A stretch of DNA of 15,529 nucleotides from Gammaproteobacteria bacterium (lineage in GTDB: Bacteria; Pseudomonadota; Gammaproteobacteria; Chromatiales; Chromatiaceae). Position numbers and translations under genes: made by a program. Positions 1 through 7,321 of this stretch are shown here, in pieces. The stretch spans positions 1-15,529 of the forward strand of contig JAHDCB010000022.1 in NCBI GenBank assembly GCA_020630035.1, read 5' to 3'. Positions within the stretch are counted from its first letter, which is position 1. Each line of letters opens with the position of its first letter. Below the pieces are notes generated by a model that had not been told where the DNA came from, made no database searches, and saw nothing but the letters and a program-made list of their open reading frames with translations.

Positions 1-1436
1 AGAGCGCCTGCTAATTTTCCGTCCAGCGCGATATAAACTAGTGAATGGCCTTGTTGCCCACATTGTAGTTGTATGGATTCTATTTCTGCTGGAATATTAA
101 TATTAGATAGTTGCATAAAACGTAGGCTGCCGACTTGCACTTTGCTTCCTGCGATAATGACTTCTAGGCCATAGCCAATGTCGTAAGACGTGTGCTCTAT
201 TTCTGGAAAATCCAAGGATCGTTGTAATGCTGCTTGTTGGATAGCTTGGGCTATAGGGTGTGTTTGTTTGTATTCAGCAGCAGCGGCTAACCTTAACAGT
301 TCATTTTCATTGATGTTGCTGCAGGTGTGGATAGCCCCAATATCAGGTATGTTTTTTGTTAGTGTGCCTGTTTTGTCAAAAACGATAGTATCTATATTGT
401 TGAGGGCCTCTAAGGCGCGACCATCTTTGATCAAGATGCCTTGTTTTGATGCAATCTGGAGAAAATTTCGCAGGCTGATTGGTGCAACTAACCTGATTGT
501 ATCGCCAGCACAAGCATTTAATATGGTTAGTGCAGCTACTTGACCCGCGACTGGTAAAGCTAAAATGGACAGTACTAATGTAGGTAAAGCGGATTTATCA
601 GCGATTTCCTGACTTTTTAATTCAATTCCGGATTTGAAGTCTAAAGTATTTTCCAGTAGATGCACGATTTGTGCTGATACAGTATCTTTTCCAGCTTTTG
701 TGACGCGAATTTTGATCTGGCCTGAGAGTACCAGAGTAGAAGCAAAGACGTGTTCTTTTTCACTTTTTTCTGCTGGTTGTGCCTCTCCTGTTAACATATG
801 TTGGTCGATTGTAGCATTGCCTTCTGTGATGAATCCGTCAATGGGGATTATTTCACCAGCGTTGACAACTACAATATCATGTGTTTTTACTGACTGAAAT
901 GGAACTTTTGTCTCTATGCCGTTGTTGTCAAGCCAGACTGTATGTGGTTGTTCCAGAAAAATATCGGCCATCTTTTTTTTGGAACGATCTTGTGTTTTGG
1001 CAATGCACTTTTCTGAGATAAAATATAGGGTAAAGCCTAAAGCAGGAGTAAAATAATAACCAGAAAGTAATAATGGTATAGCACCAATAGAAGACAAGCC
1101 TGCGACGCCAAATTTTTTTTCTTTCAGCAGTGCGTGGCTGCTTTCTTGCCAAAGAGGAATTGATGCATAGATAATGCCGATAGCACTGAGCGGGGTTAGT
1201 GGTGGATAAAATAATGTGCCTATACTAGCTATCCCTAATGATAAGGACGAGCTGATCAGGCAGCGATTGGCTTGTTGCTCGGCTTCACTGATTTCATTTT
1301 CGGTCGTGTCAGCTTCATAAGATAGCTTAAATCTGTCTGTTACTGGTATCGGGTGTTTTCGTTTTATACGATGGTGTTGTTTAACTATCAAGCCTAATGT
1401 GATACCGGTTATAGCTAAGGCTGTAATGGGAAGCAT
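1..1436 (-). CDS. P-type (P1B-like) ATPase, lacks CPx motif, 3' end beyond window
   Basis: This is the first 478 codons of a cation-transporting P-type ATPase in the inner membrane; the rest of the catalytic domain and the last membrane helices lie off the left edge. Visible landmarks are the actuator-domain TGE at residues 216-218, the phosphorylation site DKTGT at 354-358 (Asp354 is phosphorylated by ATP) and the His-Pro pair typical of P1B nucleotide-binding domains at 393-394. Hydrophobic helices occur near residues 3-18, 60-95, 110-145 and 285-325. The order fits the P1B (heavy-metal) group, but there is no N-terminal CxxC metal-binding domain. Where the family has CPC or a variant, this protein has N307-A-C-A-G-D-T, with no proline between metal ligands. 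The substrate therefore cannot be read from the motif. The ATG at 1436 starts 6 bp after the sxtG stop, so it is probably co-transcribed; no clear Shine-Dalgarno is seen. Family is confident, substrate unknown. Confidence 0.88.
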   Translation of the reverse strand, partial: MLPITALAITGITLGLIVKQHHRIKRKHPIPVTDRFKLSYEADTTENEISEAEQQANRCLISSSLSLGIASIGTLFYPPLTPLSAIGIIYASIPLWQESSHALLKEKKFGVAGLSSIGAIPLLLSGYYFTPALGFTLYFISEKCIAKTQDRSKKKMADIFLEQPHTVWLDNNGIETKVPFQSVKTHDIVVVNAGEIIPIDGFITEGNATIDQHMLTGEAQPAEKSEKEHVFASTLVLSGQIKIRVTKAGKDTVSAQIVHLLENTLDFKSGIELKSQEIADKSALPTLVLSILALPVAGQVAALTILNACAGDTIRLVAPISLRNFLQIASKQGILIKDGRALEALNNIDTIVFDKTGTLTKNIPDIGAIHTCSNINENELLRLAAAAEYKQTHPIAQAIQQAALQRSLDFPEIEHTSYDIGYGLEVIIAGSKVQVGSLRFMQLSNINIPAEIESIQLQCGQQGHSLVYIALDGKLAGA

Positions 1437-1442
1437 AATTAA

Positions 1443-2525
1443 CTAAAAATAGGACTGCAATACCCCTTGCCGCCGTATATCTAATGTTGCACAATGAAAT
1501 GATCCAAGAAAATAATAATAATTTTGAAAAGCACAGGGAATTGGTTTAAATCCCCAATTTTTTAATGCTTTAATGAGAGGTTCTTGATGTTTTTCAACAA
1601 TGATACGCTCTTCATCCAGCATTAGCACATTTACTCCGGCCCATTCGCTGACACCACACAGCGGGTCGGTGAGAGGTGGTGGTTCTGGTGCAATTAGTAG
1701 TTCCCAGCTTTGTAAAACATCCGGAAGTTTGTTGGTGTCTAAATACTCTGGGTTTACCAGTACTTTCCCTGGTGCGAGAGGCATAAAGGTTGTGTCAATA
1801 TGAATTGCTTCAGGGCTTCGGTTATGTAGGATATGGATACGATATTTTTCTCCCAGGTGACGTTGTAGCCAGGCAATACCAAATTTATTGGTTACATTGC
1901 TTTCCTGGCAGAAGATATCGTGTCCACAACGAACGAAGTCTGCCGCATCAAAGACTGGCTCAAATTCGGTGACAATATAGCGCATCGTTTCTTCTGGTGC
2001 TGGTACAGTGTAGTTTGCATCATATAGTGCATCAAGCAGCTGCGGCTTGGGTGCAGCCGTCCACCTTGCGCCAGCCTGAAAGTATTCTTTAAACAAAGAG
2101 CGGTATGCCCAAGCTTCGTAATAACGGCTGCGATCAGCCATCGGTGTTTCAATGATTTCGTTGCCTATGACTAAAAAAGGGTCGCGTGGGTTAGCTGCAC
2201 AAAAGCCACTTGAGATCTCCCAGTCAGGTGCTGCAAAAGGTTTAGCGTAATCACATGGGTCTACTCGGCGCACTAGCACACCTTCGGCTTCCAGAATATT
2301 GACGAAGTCTTCCAACTCTTTGCGTGCTGCTTGTACAATCTCCTGGCGATAAGGGTTTCCGCCTCCGCCCATTCTGGCTTGCATTTCTTGCCACATGCCA
2401 GGTGGTACGGTTGCGGTATTGATCGTACTCCAGGACGGGAACATCGCACCGTCTACTGTGCCGACAATGACTTCTTCAAGTGGATCCCATTCATTATGTG
2501 AATTAACCGGGCAAGCTAAATTCAT
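1443..2525 (-). CDS. sxtG: SxtG-like amidinotransferase
   Basis: Predicted cytosolic amidinotransferase of 360 residues, the usual size for the glycine amidinotransferase (AGAT) family and for cyanobacterial SxtG. In saxitoxin biosynthesis SxtG moves the amidino group of arginine onto the alpha-amine of the SxtA product. The sequence shows the family triad: Asp in DAAD (193-196), His242 in the HIDTT motif, and the nucleophile Cys345 in FHCATLD near the C-terminus. Long stretches match cyanobacterial SxtG as I remember it, including the PVNSxNEWDxLEEVIVG start, GSGFCAANPRD-like and KEYFQAGAxWTAAPKPQL segments, and the same terminal LQSYF. The similarity runs end to end, so it is closer to SxtG than to generic AGAT. 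It starts 10 bp after the upstream 248-residue gene and sits one gene away from the SxtA-like synthase, which supports the pathway assignment. The acceptor substrate is inferred, not shown. Confidence 0.9.
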   Translation of the reverse strand: MNLACPVNSHNEWDPLEEVIVGTVDGAMFPSWSTINTATVPPGMWQEMQARMGGGGNPYRQEIVQAARKELEDFVNILEAEGVLVRRVDPCDYAKPFAAPDWEISSGFCAANPRDPFLVIGNEIIETPMADRSRYYEAWAYRSLFKEYFQAGARWTAAPKPQLLDALYDANYTVPAPEETMRYIVTEFEPVFDAADFVRCGHDIFCQESNVTNKFGIAWLQRHLGEKYRIHILHNRSPEAIHIDTTFMPLAPGKVLVNPEYLDTNKLPDVLQSWELLIAPEPPPLTDPLCGVSEWAGVNVLMLDEERIIVEKHQEPLIKALKNWGFKPIPCAFQNYYYFLGSFHCATLDIRRQGVLQSYF

Positions 2526-2535
2526 GACTTTGGAC

Positions 2536-3282
2536 TCAATTGTAGTTAATTATAGGTTCAGGTATCGCAACTGAGGGGTAGTCTGTTTCATGTTGCAACA
2601 TGAACTCTTGTATACGCTTCTGATTATACGTTGATAAGTTGGTGAGTTTTTGCTGTAGACTGGCTTCGTAACGTTGCTGCTCAAGCTTGATATATTTTGG
2701 TGCTTGTTTGCCATACAACGTTACTAACATCTGGTAGGTGTTATAGTGTCCCGTAGCCAGGTCGTCTGTATATTCAGTTAGGTTGGCCTTCAGGTCTAGC
2801 AGGCATTCCAGTGGCCATAGTACATCGAATAGTGTTTCATCGTGTTTCTGCTCCAGTTGCTGTAGCAGGATGGCATGTAGTAACCGGATGTCAGCTGGAC
2901 GTAGTTCTGCTGCCTGTATGACTGCCTTATGGCTGGGTTGGTCTGTCGATAATAAGTGTTGTACAGCCCGAAAATAGTCACCAACTTCTGCTAAGTAATG
3001 CAAAATAGCAGGATTTTCGAGCTGATGTTCGTTTAGAAAGGCTTTGATTTTAGCTTCTGTCTGATGCCAATAGTCAGTTTGGCCGGCTACTATTTTTTTA
3101 TCAGCTTCTATGGCTAACTCGACTTGGTAGATTAATCCTTCGACTATACTTAATATAGGAAAATGTGTAAAGAAATCTTTCCAGCTTTGGCCATGCAGCG
3201 GCAGGTAAAAAGCCGCCATATCAAATAACACCAGAGATGATTTTTGCATCTCTGGGTAAGTGAGACTGTACGTGTGATGCAT
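2536..3282 (-). CDS. Unrecognised helical protein in the sxtA-sxtG operon
   Basis: This 248-residue protein lies between the SxtA-like and SxtG-like genes, and I do not recognise it as any known saxitoxin-cluster product. It looks soluble and almost entirely alpha-helical, with no signal peptide, membrane segment or cysteine-based metal motif. The most feature-rich part is residues 150-200: a hydrophobic WPLE segment (156-159), then acidic residues Asp163, Glu170, Asp173 and Asp174, followed by GHYNTY (178-183) and a charged helix. Another distinctive stretch is RPADIRLLH (128-136). Clustered acidic residues in an all-helical protein could be a metal- or substrate-binding pocket, loosely like class I isoprenoid-synthase folds, but that is speculation. 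The ATG at 3282 has a good ribosome binding site (AGGGA complement at 3288-3292, 5 nt spacing). Only 10 bp separate it from sxtG, so it probably acts in the same pathway, for example in modifying or cyclising the guanidino ketone, or in handling it. Confidence 0.85.
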   Translation of the reverse strand: MHHTYSLTYPEMQKSSLVLFDMAAFYLPLHGQSWKDFFTHFPILSIVEGLIYQVELAIEADKKIVAGQTDYWHQTEAKIKAFLNEHQLENPAILHYLAEVGDYFRAVQHLLSTDQPSHKAVIQAAELRPADIRLLHAILLQQLEQKHDETLFDVLWPLECLLDLKANLTEYTDDLATGHYNTYQMLVTLYGKQAPKYIKLEQQRYEASLQQKLTNLSTYNQKRIQEFMLQHETDYPSVAIPEPIINYN

Positions 3283-3287
3283 GCGCT

Positions 3288-3292
3288 TCCCT
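3288..3292 (-). promoter_or_regulatory. Shine-Dalgarno of the helical-protein gene
   Basis: On the minus strand this reads AGGGA, 5 nt before the ATG at 3282. It is the clearest ribosome binding site among the minus-strand genes and fixes that start codon. Confidence 0.6.
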
Positions 3293-3322
3293 GAGTTTTT
3301 ATGCTTTAAATCTGTGAAACTT

Positions 3323-3421
3323 CCGTGGCTTGCTGTGAGGACAAAGCCATGGGGGTTCCCGAAAGAGATTAGGCGTATCTCTTGCCTCTCTGGTTGCGGG
3401 CGAGGCTCATGTTTCGCCCGC
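3323..3421. other. Intergenic region with three hairpins between sxtA-like and helical-protein genes
   Basis: The 142 bp gap (3283-3424) between two otherwise tightly packed operon genes holds three inverted repeats in a row: a 9 bp stem at 3323-3331/3344-3352 (one G-U wobble on the plus strand, a mismatch on the minus strand), a 7 bp stem at 3363-3369/3377-3383, and a GC-rich 8 bp stem at 3396-3403/3414-3421. A competing 5 bp pairing (3384-3388 with 3402-3406) would exclude the last hairpin. On the plus strand the GC-rich hairpin is followed by an AT-rich tract, which resembles a weak terminator. On the minus strand no U-tract follows, so it may be an intra-operon processing, attenuation or mRNA stability element, or a remnant repeat. 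I could not match it to a known riboswitch. Confidence 0.55.
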
Positions 3422-3424
3422 GAT

Positions 3425-6400
3425 TTAAATTTTATTTGGTGATATTTCGAGCATATTGCGTACGGTCGCCAGTGCTGATAAAGATTGGTCTATTTGTTCT
3501 TCTGTATTTGCCGCAGTAATGGAGAAACGCAGTAGACCTTGGTCCATCGGGACAATAGGGAATAATGCTGGTGTGATTAAAATACCGTAGTCCCACAGTA
3601 TGTTACAAGCAGTAATAACATTTTTAGTGGTGCCGATCACGATGCCGACGATGGGAAAAAAGTTATCATTGACAACTTCAAATCCCAGTGCTCTGGCTTC
3701 AGTGACTAGTTTATAAGTCAGCTTGTAAATTTGTTTACGCCATTCACTGCCTTCACTGCGATTAAGCTTCAGGCCAGCAATTGCACTAGCTAAGCTGGCT
3801 ACAGGTGAAGGGCCAGAAAAAATAAAGGTGGAAGCTGCTTTAAAACGATCTCTCATTGCTTCATCGGTGCAAGTTATAAAGGCACCGAAAGAAGAATATG
3901 ACTTGGATAGGCCACTGACATAAATCAGTCGGTCGTCAGCATAGTCCATGCCAAAGTGTTGGACAATTCCGTTACCTTTCTGTCCATAGGGCATGTCTGG
4001 TGTTGGGTTTTCTCCGACGATTCCCATGCCATGAGCATCGTCCATATACACCCAGGCGTTATATTGTTTAGCTAATGCGGCAAACTCAGGTAGTTTCGGG
4101 TAGCCTCCTGACATTGAGTAAACCCCATCAATGGCGATGATTTTGGTTCGTTCATATGGGTAGCTGGCTAGTTTCCGTTCTAAGTCTGCCACATCATTGT
4201 GCTTAAAATTGATGAATTTGGCACCACTGGTTTGTGCTAGGCAGCAGGCCTCGTCAATTGATCGGTGTGCCGAAATATCTTTGAAAATGATGCCGTCATT
4301 GCCGGCGAGTATAGGCATGACTCCCATATGTAGTAATGTAATAGCTGGAAATGCTAATACCGAGGGTGCACCTACCAAGTCAGCCAGCTCTTGTTCAAGT
4401 TCGTCATAAATGGCTGGTGAAGCAACTGCCCGTGTCCAACTTGGGTGGACTCCCCATTTTTCAATGGCCGGTCCAACTGCTGCCATGACTTCAGAGTGCA
4501 GGTCTAAGCCCAGGTAGTTACAAGAGGCAAAGTCGTATACCCACCGATCATCGATACGCAATTTGCGTCGTTTCTGCTCAGTTACTATGGCATGAATTTG
4601 TGGTATTTCAGCAGCGGCCGCACTGAAATCGGCTGGTGCTTGTTCCTCTGTGGCTGGTGCTGTCGTGGAGTGAGTTGTGGATGGATTGTTCTGGAGAAAG
4701 TCTGCGATAGCATTAGGTGTTCGGTAACATAAGAAAAAGTCATCGCTCAGTACTGTATTGAATTCCTGGCTCAGTAGTGTGCTGAGCTCCATCATATCCA
4801 GAGAATCTAACCCCATGTCAGTTAAGGGTCTTTCAGCAGAAAATTTATCCTGATTTTTTTGCCCAAGTAAAGAGAAGATTGCTTTTTCGACTGCGTTTGA
4901 GGCAGAGGCAGCTGTTTTGCTCTCTGTTGTCTGTTTGTTTTGCAGGAATTGGCTGATGGCCTCTGCTGTTCGGTGCTGTAGAAAGAAGTCGTCACTCAAT
5001 TCTTCTTTAAACTGTTTGCTCAATAGGGTGCTGAGCTCCATTGTATCCAGTGAATCAAGGCCCATATCTGACAGGGAGCGTTCAGCGGAAAATTCATGCT
5101 TGTTTTTCGGGCTGAGTAAAGAGCTGATAGCTTCTTTTACTTGTGTCGCGATTGATTGCTCTGATGGTTCAGGTGTTGTTTGTTGTATCGGCTCAGGTGA
5201 TTTACTCGGCAGTTTGGGTTGGCGAGAACGCAGATCATATTCAATGAAAACACCTTTGCCTTGATTGGCGACATCTTCGGGGCGATACCCTGCAATGGTA
5301 TGTTTGATTTGAGCGCCGTGTGATTCATGGAAGCGTAAAATCGGATCTTGTCTTTCCCCGCGCTGATTGCGCTGCTGGATGTATTCTTCCATTGGGATAG
5401 AGGCATGGCTGGCATAGTCTTTACAAAGGGTGACGCCAACGACACGGTCAATACCACTTTGGAGTGTGCAATATTGAAGCATGAATTCGAGCAGTTGATC
5501 ACCGAAGCCATATTGTTGCATTTCAGGCAGCATGTTCAGTGTCAGTAGCTGGATGATGGTGCCTTGTTGAGTATGCAGTGAAGACACATCTTTAAAGTTA
5601 GTTCGGTTCAGTGCATCTGCATGCGTAATACGCTGTGAATATACAACACCGATAACTTTTCCTTCTTGTGCCAGTACACATTGGCCTTGTGGAAAAGATT
5701 CGATGCGTTGCTGGATTTCTGCATCTGATGCGCGTAAAGGCTCTGGCCAGCAGTGGGCCTCCAGGCCGATCAGTGACGTCAGGTCTTCTGGTTTTGGGTG
5801 GCGAACGCAGTAAGGCCTTTTTTCAAAGTGCTGCGAAGTAATGCGGGTAAAGGGTAGTGTTCTGGGGTATCGTTTGGAATACTGGGTTTTAGCAAATAAG
5901 CCTGCTTCGGCTGCAGCCATTAGAAAAACAGGAGCTCCCACGAGGTGTTGTGAAGAAAATGCTTGCAGTGCATCAAAGTGTAGGTTTTCGCTTTCATCTA
6001 AAAAGCGCGAGACAGTACTGGCTCCTAGGGAGTGTACTTCCAGAATCATCATACCATGTTTATTGACCGCTTTAGCCCAGCGTGTCAGGTGTTCCACCAG
6101 GCCTTGTACCATGGTGTGCGGTGCAATAGATGAACCGTCAGTATCAACATAGACTTCTTCCAGAGGAAGTTTAGCCCTGATTTGCGCGGCATTTTCATTT
6201 TCAAGGGGCAGGATAGGTCGGTCATGGTCCAGGAATGAGCGAATATGCAGCACAGCTTCAGGATCTATTGCCCGCTGTTGCAGTTCGACAATGAGTTTGT
6301 CAGGCCTGCCAATATCACCTTGTAGTACGCTATGTGGAATATCTGCCAGTGTTTTGGCAGTCGCTTCAAGTGATTCCAGGTTGTAGTCTACCCCGATCAT

Positions 6401-7321
6401 ATGCACAGGGTGTTGATCTAATATCTTGCCTCGTGCAGACTTTGATCGAATAGTGTCATACACTCTTGCTAATAAGTGCCCATCGCCGCACCCCATATCA
6501 GCGACATAATCAGGCTGTTCTTCTACCGGTAGACGGTTGAAAATTGCAAGAATGGTTTCTTCAATGTCTGCGAAATATTTTTCATGCTGAAAACCGCTGG
6601 CCACTACATTCAGCGTTCTGTCGAGGTGTTGTTCGTGACCAGAAGTGTCACGCTGAAATATAGCTTCAGGGTTGCCAAATAGTAGTTCTGTTGCGCGAGA
6701 TAACATTGGCCTGTAAGAAGCGGCGACGCCTGTGATCAGGGCGCGGTCCAGCATAAATCGGCCTGTATCGGTGAGATAAAGCTGCCCGGCTTCACATTGT
6801 GCCCAGTCTTTGCCTACGAACAGTGTTGTCAGCTCTTCGCGAATCGTAAGGTTGAAGCTATGAAATTTTGTTTGGTCCAGTAGATTATGTTTTTTTATGG
6901 TAACCAAAAGCGGAATAATGAATGCACCATCAAGGAAGTCAGCCAAGCGCTGGTCAGAGAGGTGCCAGCGTGCCTGTGAGAGTTCAAGCCATTTGCCTAG
7001 TTTCCCACCTTCACCCAGCAGATAAGCATGCATATCCCAGGTATAGATTTCCAGTATTTCCTGAGGTATCTGTTGTTGCTGGTCAGCGTGGCTGGTCAGC
7101 TGGTACTTGCTGTCACTATCCCGGGAGAGCCAGTTCAGCGATTGCAGCATGCGTAACGCTGCTAAGAAGTGCCCTTCATTTGCGCCCAAATGCTGAATTA
7201 TTTCCGCTGACTTCATTTGACCCCGTTGTGTCAGCAGCTCGAATAAGCCTCGTTGGCGGCATGCAAGAACAATGGGTACGAATACAAACCCGTGAGTATA
7301 ACGGTTGATAATATTAAGCAT
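3425..7321 (-). CDS. sxtA: SxtA-like polyketide/2-oxoamine synthase with tandem ACPs
   Basis: Predicted initiating enzyme of a saxitoxin-type pathway, 1298 residues. In known SxtA, malonyl on the ACP is methylated, the GNAT domain decarboxylates it to propionyl-ACP, and the PLP domain condenses this with arginine, releasing CO2 and an ethyl ketone. Domains here: an N-terminal helical/winged-helix part and SAM methyltransferase (about 1-500, SAM motif DMGCGDG at 275-281); GNAT (about 505-698); ACP1 (about 722-795, GLDSLD with Ser757); ACP2 (about 805-878, GLDSLD with Ser840); and an alpha-oxoamine synthase-type aminotransferase (about 905-1290, DDAHG at 1094-1098, PLP lysine Lys1140 in GLSKSYSS). 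Order and sequence agree from end to end with cyanobacterial SxtA as I recall it (for example NRYTHGFV at the N-terminus and RFSITAANTEE near the C-terminus). The second ACP is extra. The ATG at 7321 matches the SxtA N-terminus; its Shine-Dalgarno is weak. Arginine as amino-acid substrate is inferred. Confidence 0.93.
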   Translation of the reverse strand: MLNIINRYTHGFVFVPIVLACRQRGLFELLTQRGQMKSAEIIQHLGANEGHFLAALRMLQSLNWLSRDSDSKYQLTSHADQQQQIPQEILEIYTWDMHAYLLGEGGKLGKWLELSQARWHLSDQRLADFLDGAFIIPLLVTIKKHNLLDQTKFHSFNLTIREELTTLFVGKDWAQCEAGQLYLTDTGRFMLDRALITGVAASYRPMLSRATELLFGNPEAIFQRDTSGHEQHLDRTLNVVASGFQHEKYFADIEETILAIFNRLPVEEQPDYVADMGCGDGHLLARVYDTIRSKSARGKILDQHPVHMIGVDYNLESLEATAKTLADIPHSVLQGDIGRPDKLIVELQQRAIDPEAVLHIRSFLDHDRPILPLENENAAQIRAKLPLEEVYVDTDGSSIAPHTMVQGLVEHLTRWAKAVNKHGMMILEVHSLGASTVSRFLDESENLHFDALQAFSSQHLVGAPVFLMAAAEAGLFAKTQYSKRYPRTLPFTRITSQHFEKRPYCVRHPKPEDLTSLIGLEAHCWPEPLRASDAEIQQRIESFPQGQCVLAQEGKVIGVVYSQRITHADALNRTNFKDVSSLHTQQGTIIQLLTLNMLPEMQQYGFGDQLLEFMLQYCTLQSGIDRVVGVTLCKDYASHASIPMEEYIQQRNQRGERQDPILRFHESHGAQIKHTIAGYRPEDVANQGKGVFIEYDLRSRQPKLPSKSPEPIQQTTPEPSEQSIATQVKEAISSLLSPKNKHEFSAERSLSDMGLDSLDTMELSTLLSKQFKEELSDDFFLQHRTAEAISQFLQNKQTTESKTAASASNAVEKAIFSLLGQKNQDKFSAERPLTDMGLDSLDMMELSTLLSQEFNTVLSDDFFLCYRTPNAIADFLQNNPSTTHSTTAPATEEQAPADFSAAAAEIPQIHAIVTEQKRRKLRIDDRWVYDFASCNYLGLDLHSEVMAAVGPAIEKWGVHPSWTRAVASPAIYDELEQELADLVGAPSVLAFPAITLLHMGVMPILAGNDGIIFKDISAHRSIDEACCLAQTSGAKFINFKHNDVADLERKLASYPYERTKIIAIDGVYSMSGGYPKLPEFAALAKQYNAWVYMDDAHGMGIVGENPTPDMPYGQKGNGIVQHFGMDYADDRLIYVSGLSKSYSSFGAFITCTDEAMRDRFKAASTFIFSGPSPVASLASAIAGLKLNRSEGSEWRKQIYKLTYKLVTEARALGFEVVNDNFFPIVGIVIGTTKNVITACNILWDYGILITPALFPIVPMDQGLLRFSITAANTEEQIDQSLSALATVRNMLEISPNKI
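4688..5158 (-). repeat. Tandem ACP duplication inside sxtA-like gene
   Basis: Two consecutive acyl carrier protein modules with phosphopantetheine serines Ser757 (codon at 5051-5053) and Ser840 (codon at 4802-4804), spaced exactly 83 codons (249 bp). By hand count about 46 of 68 aligned residues are identical. Both keep the FSAER, DMGLDSLD, MELSTLLS and LSDDFFL segments, so both look functional. The match extends to the DNA level, which suggests an internal in-frame duplication. Confidence 0.85.

Noticed and set aside
928..1152. Minus-strand 74-codon open frame
   Set aside because: It lies inside the P-type ATPase gene in another frame; the ATPase frame has the family motifs.
3323..3421. c-di-GMP (GEMM) riboswitch, suggested by GGACAAAGCCATGGGGG on the plus strand
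   Set aside because: Only one short segment resembles the GEMM core; the second conserved half and the tetraloop receptor are missing, and no plus-strand gene follows.
3283..3424. Guanidine riboswitch, which would suit a guanidino-alkaloid operon
   Set aside because: The hairpin loops are 7-12 nt, not the ACGR tetraloop pair of the guanidine-II class, and the ykkC-I and ykkC-III core sequences are not visible.
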